From: Alteromonas ponticola
GTDB lineage: Bacteria; Pseudomonadota; Gammaproteobacteria; Enterobacterales; Alteromonadaceae
Direction: 5' to 3'
NCBI RefSeq assembly: GCF_012911815.1
Contig: NZ_JAATNW010000004.1
Coordinates: 372,001-436,000, forward strand
Length of the DNA stretch: 64,000 nucleotides
Of this stretch, positions 18,928-28,328 are shown piece after piece. How positions within the stretch are numbered: position 1 is the stretch's first letter; every line of letters begins with the position of its first letter. Position numbers and translations under genes: made by a program. Below the pieces are notes generated by a model. The model was not told the origin of the DNA, made no database searches, and worked only from the letters and a program-made list of their open reading frames with translations.

Positions 18928-19860
18928 ATGTTAGCAGTCAGGGAATTAAGCAAGTTTTACCAGAATAAGCCAGCGTTAGATAATGTCAGCTTCAACCTTA
19001 ATCGCGGTGAAATTGTCGCGTTGTTGGGCGCCAATGGCTCTGGTAAAACGACCACCGTGCAAGCTATCTGCAATTTAATTGAATTTGAGCAGGGCGATAT
19101 TCAATTTGACGACGTTTCGGTTAAAAACAACACCCGCTATTTACGCCACGTAGGAGCGGTACTGGATGGCAGTCGCAATACAAACTGGCGATTAACTGCC
19201 CATCAAAACGCGGAATATTTTGCGCAAATCAAAGGGATCAAGCCCAAACACTCCCGCCCAGTTATTAATAAGCTTTCGTCTCAGCTTGGACTTGAGCCTC
19301 ATCGACACAAAGAAGTGATGAAATTATCCACGGGTAACAAACAAAAAGCGTCATTGCTTTGCGCGTTAGCTTACCAACCTGAGCTAATGTTGCTAGATGA
19401 GCCTACGCTGGGGCTCGACTTTTCAACAGTAAACGAATTACAGCAAATTATCTCTGAACAAGCGGCCAACGCTGAACAAGGCTTTTTAATTACCTCTCAC
19501 GATCTGTCGTTTATCGATCAGATATGTGACCGGGTCATTGTGCTGGAGCAAGGCAAAGTCATTTTTAACGGCTCAATAAGGGAACTGAATCAGCAGATGT
19601 TTCGCTATGAAATGAAAGTCGTGGCGGAGCGTGAGCATATCGCACGCTTTCAGGAGACGATACAGCTTACTGCGCAGGGAAACTGGGAGCAGCATTGCGA
19701 TGAAAACAGACTAGTGGTCCACTATGACACTGTGGAGCAGGTGTTACCGCTATTATCGTGGCTGAACAACCAATCCTGGCGTCCCCAGTCGCTACAGGTT
19801 AGCGAACTTAATATTGAAAAAGCCTACCGCACGCTGTTAGCTAACAAGGAAGCGTCATGA
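18928..19860 (+). CDS. ABC transporter ATP-binding protein
   Basis: 311 residues from ATG 18928, where the usual LxVRELSKFY strand begins; an in-frame ATG at 18892 would add 12 residues without a ribosome site. Walker A GANGSGKTT, the signature helix LSTGNKQKASLL (degenerate LSGGQ), Walker B ELMLLDEPT and the H-loop TSHDLSFI are visible. Residues about 215-311 form an extra domain of the kind found in ABC-2 exporter ATPases. It overlaps the permease gene by 4 bases (ATGA). Confidence 0.9.
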   Translation: MLAVRELSKFYQNKPALDNVSFNLNRGEIVALLGANGSGKTTTVQAICNLIEFEQGDIQFDDVSVKNNTRYLRHVGAVLDGSRNTNWRLTAHQNAEYFAQIKGIKPKHSRPVINKLSSQLGLEPHRHKEVMKLSTGNKQKASLLCALAYQPELMLLDEPTLGLDFSTVNELQQIISEQAANAEQGFLITSHDLSFIDQICDRVIVLEQGKVIFNGSIRELNQQMFRYEMKVVAEREHIARFQETIQLTAQGNWEQHCDENRLVVHYDTVEQVLPLLSWLNNQSWRPQSLQVSELNIEKAYRTLLANKEAS

Positions 19861-20621
19861 ATTATTTCGATTTATTTATCAATGAAACCAAAGTGCATTT
19901 TTTTGAAATGCGTCAATACTGGTTTGAAACCGTCACGGCTCTGTTGATGATAGTCGGTATATTTGTCGGCCTGTTTTTTGGGGTTAAGTCACTCATGCCG
20001 GGAATGAGTGAGGGCGACTCACTGGATGGGTTAGTGTTTGGCTTTTTGCTATGGTCATTTGCCAGCAGTGCTTACAACGCGGTTGCCAAAAGTATTATTG
20101 AAGACACACAAAAAGGCTACATTGAGCATTTGTTTATGTGTCCGGCTGGGTTTTCAAAACTAATGTTAACCCGCACCCTGGCTGAACTCATCATAGGCTA
20201 TGGTTATTTAATTCTCATCGCTTTTGTCGCCATGTGGGCCACTGACAACTGGATAGACATTAATTTTTTCTGGCTGTTCTGCTTACTTATGTTAGCGGCA
20301 CCGTCACTGGTAGGGTTAGGATTTTTAATCAGTGGTCTGGCGCTGCTGTTTAAGAAAGTCGAAACCGTTGGCATGATGCTAAGTCTTGCTTTCATGGGGT
20401 TGGTGGCATTAGATGGCTTGCCATTTAACATCTTTACGTTACTGCCTTTTGTGCCTGGAGCTTCATTGGCAAGAGATGTGATTGTCGCGCAGCAACCGGT
20501 GAACCTGGTGCACGTTGGTATTGTAGCGCTTAATTCGTTGGTGTATTGTCTGGTAGGTTTGATGGTGTTTCGCCGCATGGAAAAACTCGCCAAACAGAGA
20601 AACTTAATCGGTAAGTACTAA
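19857..20621 (+). CDS. ABC-2 type transporter permease
   Basis: 254 residues with six hydrophobic helices and the ABC-2 layout: a cytoplasmic N-terminus, a first helix near residue 30, and a coupling region with EDTQKGYIEHLFMCP (residues about 82-96). It forms a homodimer or heterodimer with the ATPase encoded immediately upstream. The substrate is unknown; drug, polysaccharide and lipid exporters share this layout. The gene ends 7 bases from the convergent D-lactate dehydrogenase stop. Confidence 0.88.
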   Translation: MNYFDLFINETKVHFFEMRQYWFETVTALLMIVGIFVGLFFGVKSLMPGMSEGDSLDGLVFGFLLWSFASSAYNAVAKSIIEDTQKGYIEHLFMCPAGFSKLMLTRTLAELIIGYGYLILIAFVAMWATDNWIDINFFWLFCLLMLAAPSLVGLGFLISGLALLFKKVETVGMMLSLAFMGLVALDGLPFNIFTLLPFVPGASLARDVIVAQQPVNLVHVGIVALNSLVYCLVGLMVFRRMEKLAKQRNLIGKY

Positions 20622-20628
20622 CATCGGT

Positions 20629-23466
20629 TTACCGGCTGACTTCGTCAAGCAAATACGCAATATGGGAAAACTTAACACCGCTGTAGCGACTTAAGCCAAT
20701 TTCGCAACTGCGGTTGTTGCTGACCCCGCGGCGACACTGGCTAAGATCCAGGCTGGCTAGCGGTGCTAACGCTGACTCATTAAGTTCAGGTATCCAAAAG
20801 CCTTTGTCGCCGGCAAAACCACAGCAGCTTATTTCGTCTGTTTCTATTACCGTTGTTGCACACAAGTGAGTGAGCTGCTGCATGAAGCTGCTCTGGTGAC
20901 TACGCTTGGTTGAGCAGGTGGTATGTAACAGAACCGGTTCGTTCAGTGGCGTTATCGTGAGTTTTGGCACCACATTTTCAAGTAAGTACGCTCCCAGTTC
21001 CTTGTATGGCAGGGCGTTTTGTGCAAACTGCAGTGCGCAGGAACTGGCGTCGGTAATGATGGCAGTTTTACTGTCAGGGTTGAGCTGACTAATTGTGCGT
21101 GCTGTTTGCGCGCTGACCTTATTGGCCAACTCCACATACCCCTTTGACAGCCAGGGTTGACCACAGCATAAGGCGTCACTTTGTGCAGGAATGATAACTT
21201 CGATTTTTGCTTTATTGAGTAATGAAATAACCGTTTGCTGCAGGGGCGGTTGGTTTTCGTTGCTGCCAAAAGTTCGATTGGGGCAACTGGGCAAATAAAT
21301 GATTTTGTCGGCGAAAGAGGCTGATTGGAAGCGGTTATTGTCGGCTCCAGCGGGAGTAGAATCTAACCATGCTGGAATGCGTCTGTCGGTGGCTTTATTT
21401 AGTTTTCGCGTCGTGCTCTCTAAGCGTTCAGCAGAAACCAGCTTGCTGACATTTCGCGTGAGAGATAACGTTTTGCGGGTCAGGTTTGTCACAGCGGAAA
21501 GATGAGTTGCTGAGAACGCAGCCAGCCAGTTCTTTTTCGCAACCTTGCTGCGTAAGTCTCGTACCCAATCCCCGGTATTAATGTTAACCGGACAAGTTGT
21601 GGCGCACATCCCCGTGGCCGCGCACGACTCAATGCCCAGATAGTTAAATGCCTTGTTAACCTCCTGCTGTGCGGAAGAAGGCAGACTTTTCGCGCGGCGT
21701 TGCAGCGCAATGCGATGACGAGGGGTCAGCGTTAACGCTTTAGAAGGGCAACTGGGTTCACAGAATCCACACTCAATACAGGCATCCACTTTGTCATCCA
21801 CCGGTGGTAATGCCTTTAAATGCAGTAAATGCGCGTCAGGGTTATCGTTCAGGATGACCCCAGGGTTTAAAATGCCAGCCGGGTCAAGCAACGACTTGAT
21901 TTTACGCATCACATTGACACTTGCGGGCCCCCACTGCTGGGATAAAAAAGGAGCCATATTGCGTCCGGTGCCATGCTCTGCTTTTAGTGTCCCGTCGAAC
22001 CTCACCGTAATGAGTTCGACCACTGCATCCATCATCGCCTGGTAGCGCTTGATTTCGCTTTCTGTGTCAAAGCGTTGCGTAAACACGAAATGGACATTGC
22101 CATCCAGCGCATGGCCAAAAATAATTGCTTCAGGGTAATCGTGTTGCTCGAATAACTGGGTGAGTTCGGAAAGCCCCTCAGCCAATTGTTCCAGCGGCAG
22201 CGCAATATCCTCGATAATCACGGTGGTGCCGGCTTCGCGCACCGCCCCCACCGCGGGGAACAAGCCCTTGCGTATCGACCACAAGGTGTCGATAGTGAGT
22301 GGATCTGAAGTCAATTCGCATAATGGCTGTATTCCACTGGACGCGCTTAGAAGTGTGTTAAGGGATTGCCTGAGCGTGTCCAGGGAAGCAGGGTCTTCCG
22401 TGCCTATTTCAATCAACAAGGCAACCTGGCCATCTTCGACAGGGGCACCGATAAACGGCGAAAGCAGATGCTGAACGGCACGCAATGCACGCGTGTCCAT
22501 TAACTCAACCGCACTGACATCCAGTGTTTTAAGCTGGGAAGGCAACCTACACGCTTGTGCCAGCGAAGAAAATAAATACAATCCAACCATCCGCTGTGTG
22601 GGTATGGCAATCGTGTTATAAGTGATGTTGGCGATAAAGCCGAGGGTGCCTTCTGAGCCAATCATCAGGTGGGTCAGCATGTCGAGTGGATCGTCAAAAT
22701 CTAATAACGCATTGATACCATACCCCATAGTATTTTTAAGCCTGAACTGATGTCGAATATGCTCGCTAAGTGTCGGGTCGGCTTTAATTTGCGTGCCGAG
22801 CAACTTCAGTTCATTGAGCAGATTTGCATGGGCATCACGGAAGGTCGCGCTACTTTCTTTATCATTGGTGATTACTTCACTGCCATCCGCCAGAATAAGG
22901 TGCATGGCTGAGAGGGTATGATAGCTGTTGTGCCTGATGCCACAACACATGCCTGAAGCATTATTGGCGGCAATGCCACCGATTTTACAGGCATTTATAG
23001 ATGCCGGGTCGGGGCCGATTTTACGGCCATAAGGCGCAAGCAGTCGATTTGCACGGGCACCTATGATCCCCGGCTGTAACGAAATTTTCCGCCCGTCATC
23101 GACAATCTCGTGCTGTTGCCAGTCTGAGGTAAGCATGATCAGCACCGAGTCTGACACTGCCTGGCCGGATAAACTGGTACCTGCGGCGCGAAATGTTATT
23201 GCTACTGAATGCATATGCGCCAGCGCAATCACTCGTTGCATTTGCTCTGGGGTGGCCACCTGTAAGATTAACGCAGGGGTTAGCTGGTAAAAACTGGCGT
23301 CGGTGCTGAAGGCCAGGCGACGGGTGAGATCACGAACAATATTTTGCGGCGGTAATATAGCACTGATAGCCTGATTAAATGCGTGTTGTTCTGCTTTGGT
23401 GAGCTGATGTAACGCTTTCGCATTAACTAGCGAATGCACGGCAAGGTTATCATCTGTAGCTATCAT
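20629..23466 (-). CDS. FAD- and Fe-S-dependent D-lactate dehydrogenase (Dld-II type)
   Basis: 945 residues in three parts. A PCMH FAD-binding domain (residues about 50-280; FRAAGTSLSGQAV, GPDPASINACKIGGIAANN) and FAD-oxidase C domain (about 290-540) come first. A ferredoxin-like pair of 4Fe-4S motifs follows (CIECGFCEPSCPSKA and CAATGMCATTCP), then two CCG cysteine-rich modules (CCGQPWLSKGY and CCGFAGDKGF). This layout matches the Shewanella respiratory Dld-II more than YdiJ-type hydroxyglutarate dehydrogenase. It is the last gene of an operon whose MurQ product yields D-lactate, so oxidation of that lactate to pyruvate, feeding electrons to the respiratory chain, is strongly suggested. Confidence 0.85.
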   Translation of the reverse strand: MIATDDNLAVHSLVNAKALHQLTKAEQHAFNQAISAILPPQNIVRDLTRRLAFSTDASFYQLTPALILQVATPEQMQRVIALAHMHSVAITFRAAGTSLSGQAVSDSVLIMLTSDWQQHEIVDDGRKISLQPGIIGARANRLLAPYGRKIGPDPASINACKIGGIAANNASGMCCGIRHNSYHTLSAMHLILADGSEVITNDKESSATFRDAHANLLNELKLLGTQIKADPTLSEHIRHQFRLKNTMGYGINALLDFDDPLDMLTHLMIGSEGTLGFIANITYNTIAIPTQRMVGLYLFSSLAQACRLPSQLKTLDVSAVELMDTRALRAVQHLLSPFIGAPVEDGQVALLIEIGTEDPASLDTLRQSLNTLLSASSGIQPLCELTSDPLTIDTLWSIRKGLFPAVGAVREAGTTVIIEDIALPLEQLAEGLSELTQLFEQHDYPEAIIFGHALDGNVHFVFTQRFDTESEIKRYQAMMDAVVELITVRFDGTLKAEHGTGRNMAPFLSQQWGPASVNVMRKIKSLLDPAGILNPGVILNDNPDAHLLHLKALPPVDDKVDACIECGFCEPSCPSKALTLTPRHRIALQRRAKSLPSSAQQEVNKAFNYLGIESCAATGMCATTCPVNINTGDWVRDLRSKVAKKNWLAAFSATHLSAVTNLTRKTLSLTRNVSKLVSAERLESTTRKLNKATDRRIPAWLDSTPAGADNNRFQSASFADKIIYLPSCPNRTFGSNENQPPLQQTVISLLNKAKIEVIIPAQSDALCCGQPWLSKGYVELANKVSAQTARTISQLNPDSKTAIITDASSCALQFAQNALPYKELGAYLLENVVPKLTITPLNEPVLLHTTCSTKRSHQSSFMQQLTHLCATTVIETDEISCCGFAGDKGFWIPELNESALAPLASLDLSQCRRGVSNNRSCEIGLSRYSGVKFSHIAYLLDEVSR

Positions 23467-23474
23467 AACTTCGC

Positions 23475-24623
23475 TTACTGCACCGGATACAGCAGATAAG
23501 GTTGCCGCTGTTGTCTGAACTTATCCAGCCCCGCTTGCCAGCTGGTGCGTATGGTCATTTCATCCTTTCCTTGCTCGATGGCCTCGCGTAATGCTTTGGT
23601 GCCAGCCAGTTTGTCCATGAATCCGGGACGGTCAAAAAAGACTTCACCGGCTTCAGTAAAACGGTGGTAGGTCTCAATTAAAAAATTGAGCTGTAAACCT
23701 TGTACCGGGCTTTCTCTTAAATCCTGTGCGTACAGCTTTTCACCTTCCAGCTTAGGGCTGATCGCCGCGGGTTGGCTGATAGGGGTAACTTCAAATTTGC
23801 CCAGCTTAACAGTGGGGTGACCAATTAACTGAAAAGGGTAGGGTGTGCCGCGTCCTACACTTACCGCGGTCGCTTCAAAGAAACATAATGATGGATACAG
23901 GCGCACCGCAATATCATTGGGCAGGTTGGGGCTGGGTGGCACGGGAAGCGAATAAGTCATTGTTTTGTTATAACTCGCGACAGGTATCACATGCAGAATA
24001 AGTTTGTCCGCCTGATTAATCCACTGCTCTCCTTTGATCATCAACGCCAGCTCACCTACGGTCATGCCATGCAACACGGGGATTGGGTGCATACCAACAA
24101 AGGATTGTTCTGATGCTTCACGCAGCGGTCCATCGACAAAGCGGCCGTTGGGATTGGGACGATCTAATACCACCAGAGGGATCCCCTGTTCTGCTGCCGC
24201 TTCCATCACATAATGCATGGTGCTGATATAGGTATAAAAGCGTGCGCCCACGTCCTGAATATCAAAAATCAACAGATCGACATTTTTCAACATTGAGGGC
24301 GTGGGCTTATTGGTTTCACCATATAGCGACAACAACGGCAGGTCGCTCATGGAATTCACTTCGTCTTTAATTTTCTCCCCTGCAGAAGCCTGGCCCGTGA
24401 ATCCATGTTCCGGACTGAAGATCTTGGTTACCTTGACCTGATTGGCAAGTAAAGCCTCGACCAAATGCTGATCACCCACCAACGAGGTATGGTTGACCAC
24501 AACGCCTACCTGCTTTCCTTTCAACAACGGCAGGTACTGATCAGTGCGTTCTGCGGCAACGGTGATCGCCTGTGCCCAACTGCTGGTGGCGAATAAGAGT
24601 AATGCAACAATACTAGCTTTCAT
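23475..24623 (-). CDS. namZ: Exported exo-beta-N-acetylmuramidase NamZ (DUF1343, GH171)
   Basis: 382 residues with signal peptide MKASIVALLLFATSSWAQA. The DUF1343 signatures are clear: GVVVNHTSLV, FSPEHGFTGQASAGE, LSLYGE, FDIQDVGARFYTYISTM and LDRPNPNG. Bacillus subtilis and Tannerella NamZ release MurNAc from the non-reducing end of peptidoglycan fragments. Here the signal peptide puts it in the periplasm. The start overlaps the murQ end by 11 bases, and its stop is 8 bases before the dehydrogenase start, so all are one operon. Function rests on family and context. Confidence 0.85.
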   Translation of the reverse strand: MKASIVALLLFATSSWAQAITVAAERTDQYLPLLKGKQVGVVVNHTSLVGDQHLVEALLANQVKVTKIFSPEHGFTGQASAGEKIKDEVNSMSDLPLLSLYGETNKPTPSMLKNVDLLIFDIQDVGARFYTYISTMHYVMEAAAEQGIPLVVLDRPNPNGRFVDGPLREASEQSFVGMHPIPVLHGMTVGELALMIKGEQWINQADKLILHVIPVASYNKTMTYSLPVPPSPNLPNDIAVRLYPSLCFFEATAVSVGRGTPYPFQLIGHPTVKLGKFEVTPISQPAAISPKLEGEKLYAQDLRESPVQGLQLNFLIETYHRFTEAGEVFFDRPGFMDKLAGTKALREAIEQGKDEMTIRTSWQAGLDKFRQQRQPYLLYPVQ

Positions 24624-25542
24624 CTTTCAGCGCCTTACGTAAAAAACCATGATTCATGCTCAACAGTGCACTGGCTTTATCAACATCAATGTTCATCAAT
24701 ATCATCAAAATGGCCAGCTTGGCATTTTGGTTTGCCTTGCCCAATGCAAGTTCGGCAGCCGCCTCACTGCACTCGGTTGCCTGCATAACGATGCGTACCG
24801 CGCGGGCTTTTAGTTTTTGGTTACTGGCGACCACGTCCACCATGAGATTTTGATAGGTTTTTCCTTGTTTGATCATGGCTGTGGTAGAAAGCATATTCAA
24901 AATCAGTTTCTGTGCTGTCCCCGCCTTCATGCGGGTAGAACCGGTCAATACTTCTGCGCCTACCTGCACGCAGATAGGGGTGGTCGCCACGCTGTTCATA
25001 GGCGAGTGAGCATTACAGCTTACCGATACTGAATGCGCACCTATCAAATTGGCATACGTCAATGCACCTATCACATAGGGAGTGCGCCCGCTGGCAGATA
25101 AACCCACAACGACATCATGCTTAGACAAAGACAGGTTCTTTAAATCGAATTTACCTTGCTCTGAGTCGTCTTCTGCCCCTTCTACGGCATGCTGAATTGC
25201 CTGGCTGCCACCGGCAATGACGCCTACCACCAGCGTATCATCGACATTGAACGTGGGACGACATTCAGCCGCATCTAAAATGCCCAGACGGCCGCTGGTT
25301 CCCGCACCAACATAAATCAATCGGCCGCCGCGACGCATTCCTGCAACTATGGCATCCACCGCCTGTGCTATCAGGGGGAGCTGTTCTGCCACCGCCGGAG
25401 CGACGAGCGCATCCTGATGATTAATTTTTGCGAGAATATCAATCGTATCCAGTGTGTCCAGCGCTAATGTTTCGGCGTTTCGCTGTTCTGAGGCCATCGT
25501 TTCCAGTTGTGCCAGCAGGCTGTTTTCTGTGCAGTTGCTCAT
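24613..25542 (-). CDS. murQ: N-acetylmuramic acid 6-phosphate etherase
   Basis: 309 residues from ATG 25542, which overlaps the transporter stop (ATGA); an upstream frame adds 18 unlikely residues. The SIS sugar-phosphate fold is shown by YVGAGTSGRLGILDAAECRPTF, containing the catalytic Glu, GLSASGRTPYV and TGSTRMKAGTAQK. The C-terminal helical UBA-like part ends in MNHGFLRKAL. MurQ cleaves the lactyl ether of MurNAc-6-phosphate to GlcNAc-6-phosphate and D-lactate. Neighbours encode an uptake symporter, an exo-muramidase and a D-lactate dehydrogenase, which is consistent with the reaction. Confidence 0.97.
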   Translation of the reverse strand: MSNCTENSLLAQLETMASEQRNAETLALDTLDTIDILAKINHQDALVAPAVAEQLPLIAQAVDAIVAGMRRGGRLIYVGAGTSGRLGILDAAECRPTFNVDDTLVVGVIAGGSQAIQHAVEGAEDDSEQGKFDLKNLSLSKHDVVVGLSASGRTPYVIGALTYANLIGAHSVSVSCNAHSPMNSVATTPICVQVGAEVLTGSTRMKAGTAQKLILNMLSTTAMIKQGKTYQNLMVDVVASNQKLKARAVRIVMQATECSEAAAELALGKANQNAKLAILMILMNIDVDKASALLSMNHGFLRKALKDES

Positions 25543-27104
25543 AATTTTAATGCCGACTCCTTTTGATAGGTTGTCAAAGGTTTTCCCATCCAGCATACGC
25601 CACTCGCGATCACTGTTCCAATGATTAGTTGCCAGGTAAAGGCAAGGTCAAACTGCCACGCCGGAGGATAAAATGTGACTATATACGGTTGCATCAGTAG
25701 TGGAGTCACGAAGCCTGCAACCAACGCCCAGATAACGGAACGGTGATTGCCTCTGTGGGTAAACAAACTGACGATGTATACCCCCAACAGACCACTGTAC
25801 GAAAAAATCATTACAACCAGTGCGAATTGGAGCAGCGGTGTATCACTGTACTGTTGCCAGTAAAAACACAAAAACGCCATGCCTGCTAACGCCAGTGCTA
25901 CCGCAGTCATGGCGACTCGGCCAGCAAACACTAATTGATGAGGAGATAGCTTTACGCCCGTTTTACGTTTCAGCGGTGCGTAAAAATCTTGCACAATCAC
26001 ACTGGCCATAGAATTTAAGCCAGAGTTGAGTGATGACAAGGCGGCCGCAATGATACCGATGGTTACCAGGCCTTTTACGCCTGCTGGCAAATCGGTCAAT
26101 ACGAAATACAGAAAAATGGTGACAGTCTGACCCAGATATAGGGGGGTGTTTGCTGCTGTGGTGGGTAATGCACTCCGATAGTAAACGTATAGCAATAGTC
26201 CGATGCAGATAAACAAAAACATGACAAAGGCAGTTACCAGAACGGAGATGAACAACGCTTTTTGACTGGACTTATTATCGCGGCAAGTGAGTAACCGTTG
26301 CGTCATATCCTGATCCAACCCAAAAGCCGCCACATTTAACAGCACCATGCCCAATAAAATGTTGGGCAAAGAAAACACCGCTTCCGGACCAAGTGAGAAC
26401 GACGTGTTGATCAGTGTCAGTTTTGAGCCGCCCTCAAAGGGGTGCTGTAAGACGTGAATAATGTCGTTCAGTGGAAGAGAGATTTTTTCATGCAGTACAA
26501 TAATCACCGCAAGGGCAGAAAGCGTGTAAATGGCTGCCTGTAATGCATCGGAAAAAATGACTGAGCGAATACCACCAATGATTGTGTACATGAGTCCGCA
26601 CAAAACAATTACACCGATGGAGATCACTATGCTGGACGCGTGGATATTTGCAAACAGGATCATCGATACTGCAAGTGCAGCGATATACAAACGAGCGCCG
26701 CTGGCAAACACCCGCCCGAGCAGGTATATCAGGCCAGCGGCTTTGCGTGCTGACGAGCCAAAGCGTTGTTCCAACAGTTCATACACCGTATACACATTGT
26801 GTTGATAAAACTTCGGTAACAGAAAACGACTGACAATCAGCGCAGCAATCAGCGCCGACAGCGTGGTGGCGAGATAACTGAGATCGCTGCGAAAGCCCTG
26901 ATCAGGCCCGCCCAAAAAGGTGGCAGCAGATTGCGATGTGGCTAAAACGGAAATTGCCACTAACATCACGGGCATGGCGTGATTACCCAGAAAATACCCT
27001 TGCGTAGAAGACTGACGACGATTTACCCACCATCCGCTGGCGACCAATAACAGCAGATAACAAAGCAGGACGACGCCGTCGAGTGCAGAAAATTGATCAA
27101 ACAT
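25539..27104 (-). CDS. Sodium:solute symporter family transporter, candidate MurNAc importer
   Basis: 521 residues from ATG 27104 (MFDQFSALDG...), where homologues begin; the frame extends 54 codons further without a plausible start. About 13 membrane helices, with SSS family features such as FLGNHAMPVMLVAISVLATS, RVFASGARLYIAALAVS and AALSSLNSGLNSMASVIVQD. Its stop overlaps murQ. SSS proteins import sugars, sialic acid or amino acids with Na+. Position at the head of a murQ-namZ operon points to MurNAc or a MurNAc-containing fragment as substrate, replacing the PTS transporter MurP of enterobacteria and Bacillus (inference). Promoter must lie in the 123-bp gap to alr. Confidence 0.85.
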   Translation of the reverse strand: MFDQFSALDGVVLLCYLLLLVASGWWVNRRQSSTQGYFLGNHAMPVMLVAISVLATSQSAATFLGGPDQGFRSDLSYLATTLSALIAALIVSRFLLPKFYQHNVYTVYELLEQRFGSSARKAAGLIYLLGRVFASGARLYIAALAVSMILFANIHASSIVISIGVIVLCGLMYTIIGGIRSVIFSDALQAAIYTLSALAVIIVLHEKISLPLNDIIHVLQHPFEGGSKLTLINTSFSLGPEAVFSLPNILLGMVLLNVAAFGLDQDMTQRLLTCRDNKSSQKALFISVLVTAFVMFLFICIGLLLYVYYRSALPTTAANTPLYLGQTVTIFLYFVLTDLPAGVKGLVTIGIIAAALSSLNSGLNSMASVIVQDFYAPLKRKTGVKLSPHQLVFAGRVAMTAVALALAGMAFLCFYWQQYSDTPLLQFALVVMIFSYSGLLGVYIVSLFTHRGNHRSVIWALVAGFVTPLLMQPYIVTFYPPAWQFDLAFTWQLIIGTVIASGVCWMGKPLTTYQKESALKL

Positions 27105-27227
27105 AGTGAGATGAATAACTTTGCGATAGCACGTTATACCATGTATTAAATAAATCGATAACTCCACTCTGGAATTACCTTGTGCCAATAACGTGATACA
27201 CTTCGACTTATACCAAAAGTAACCGTT

Positions 27228-28310
27228 TTGATTCCGTTGAGTAGACAAACTCAGGCTGTTATTCACGCCGACGCTTTAATCCACAATTTTGAAGTCATTT
27301 CAGCTTTAACGCCTGCCAGCAAGATCATGGCGGTGATAAAGGCTGACGCCTATGGTCACGGTGCAGTGAACGTTGCAAAAATTCTTCAAGGGCGCTGCCA
27401 GTGTTATGCCGTGGCCATTTCTGAAGAGGCGCTAATCCTGCGAGAAGCGGGTATTCAGGAGCCTATCGTTATCTTTGAAGGCGCCCATCAAAAATACGAA
27501 TGTGAAGAAGCCGCCCGCTTAAATTGTACGTTAGTGGCGCATAACCAGCAGCAGTTAGAGTGGTTGATGCAAACACCTGCTTCACAGCGTCCTCCGGTCT
27601 GGTTTAAGATTGATACCGGTATGCATCGGCTGGGCTTTGATGTAGCCGATGTTGATACGATTATGACGACTTACGCTGAATTGGTTACAGCGCACAGCGT
27701 TTTGGTCACCCATCTGGCAAGCGCGGATGATTTGTCAAACGCCTTCACGCAACAACAACTGAACACATTCACCGCACTACAGCAACGATTTCCACTGCAT
27801 AGCAGTATCGCCAATTCGCCAGCTACACTGGGCTGGCCCGGCGCACGCGGCACCTGGAACAGGATAGGGATGGGATTATTTGGGGGCGGGCCACTGCCGC
27901 AGAACGAAGAATTACCTGAACTCCTGCCCGCCATGACATTACAAGCGTCTGTGATGTCGTTACGCACTATCGCCTGTGGCGAGTCGGTAGGCTACGGCCA
28001 GGCGTGGGTGGCATCAAGAAAAAGCGTGATCGCTACTGTCAGCATTGGTTACGCCGATGGTTATCCCAGGCATTGCCCTAATGGCACGCCCACCTTTGTG
28101 CGCGGCAAGCGTGCCCCATTAGTTGGTCGCGTTTCCATGGATATGCTCACTATCGATGTAACGGACATCGCTGATGTGGAGTTAGGTGATGTGGTAGAGC
28201 TGTGGGGGAGGCAAGTCTCCATTACTGAAGTGGCCGAACTGGCCGGAACAATCTCTTACGAACTGATGACACGTTTATCCACCCGAGTGCCTCGTTTGAT
28301 TGCGAAATAA
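27228..28310 (+). CDS. alr: Alanine racemase
   Basis: 360 residues, matching E. coli Alr (359). The PLP lysine is in MAVIKADAYGHG and the catalytic tyrosine in SIGYADGYPRH, with the conserved RVSMDMLTIDVT strand. It interconverts L- and D-alanine for cell-wall synthesis or degradation. No ATG fits; translation probably begins at TTG 27228 or TTG 27237, both with weak ribosome sites, so the start is uncertain. It is divergent from the SSS-murQ operon, 123 bases away. Most gammaproteobacteria carry alr next to dnaB, so this location with cell-wall salvage genes is informative. Confidence 0.95.
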   Translation: MIPLSRQTQAVIHADALIHNFEVISALTPASKIMAVIKADAYGHGAVNVAKILQGRCQCYAVAISEEALILREAGIQEPIVIFEGAHQKYECEEAARLNCTLVAHNQQQLEWLMQTPASQRPPVWFKIDTGMHRLGFDVADVDTIMTTYAELVTAHSVLVTHLASADDLSNAFTQQQLNTFTALQQRFPLHSSIANSPATLGWPGARGTWNRIGMGLFGGGPLPQNEELPELLPAMTLQASVMSLRTIACGESVGYGQAWVASRKSVIATVSIGYADGYPRHCPNGTPTFVRGKRAPLVGRVSMDMLTIDVTDIADVELGDVVELWGRQVSITEVAELAGTISYELMTRLSTRVPRLIAK

Positions 28311-28328
28311 GCGGCGACTGTTTAAGCA

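Noticed and set aside
20629..23466. YdiJ-type 2-hydroxyglutarate dehydrogenase as an alternative call
   Set aside because: Length and the two CCG modules fit Dld-II better, and the MurQ context favours lactate. It remains untested.
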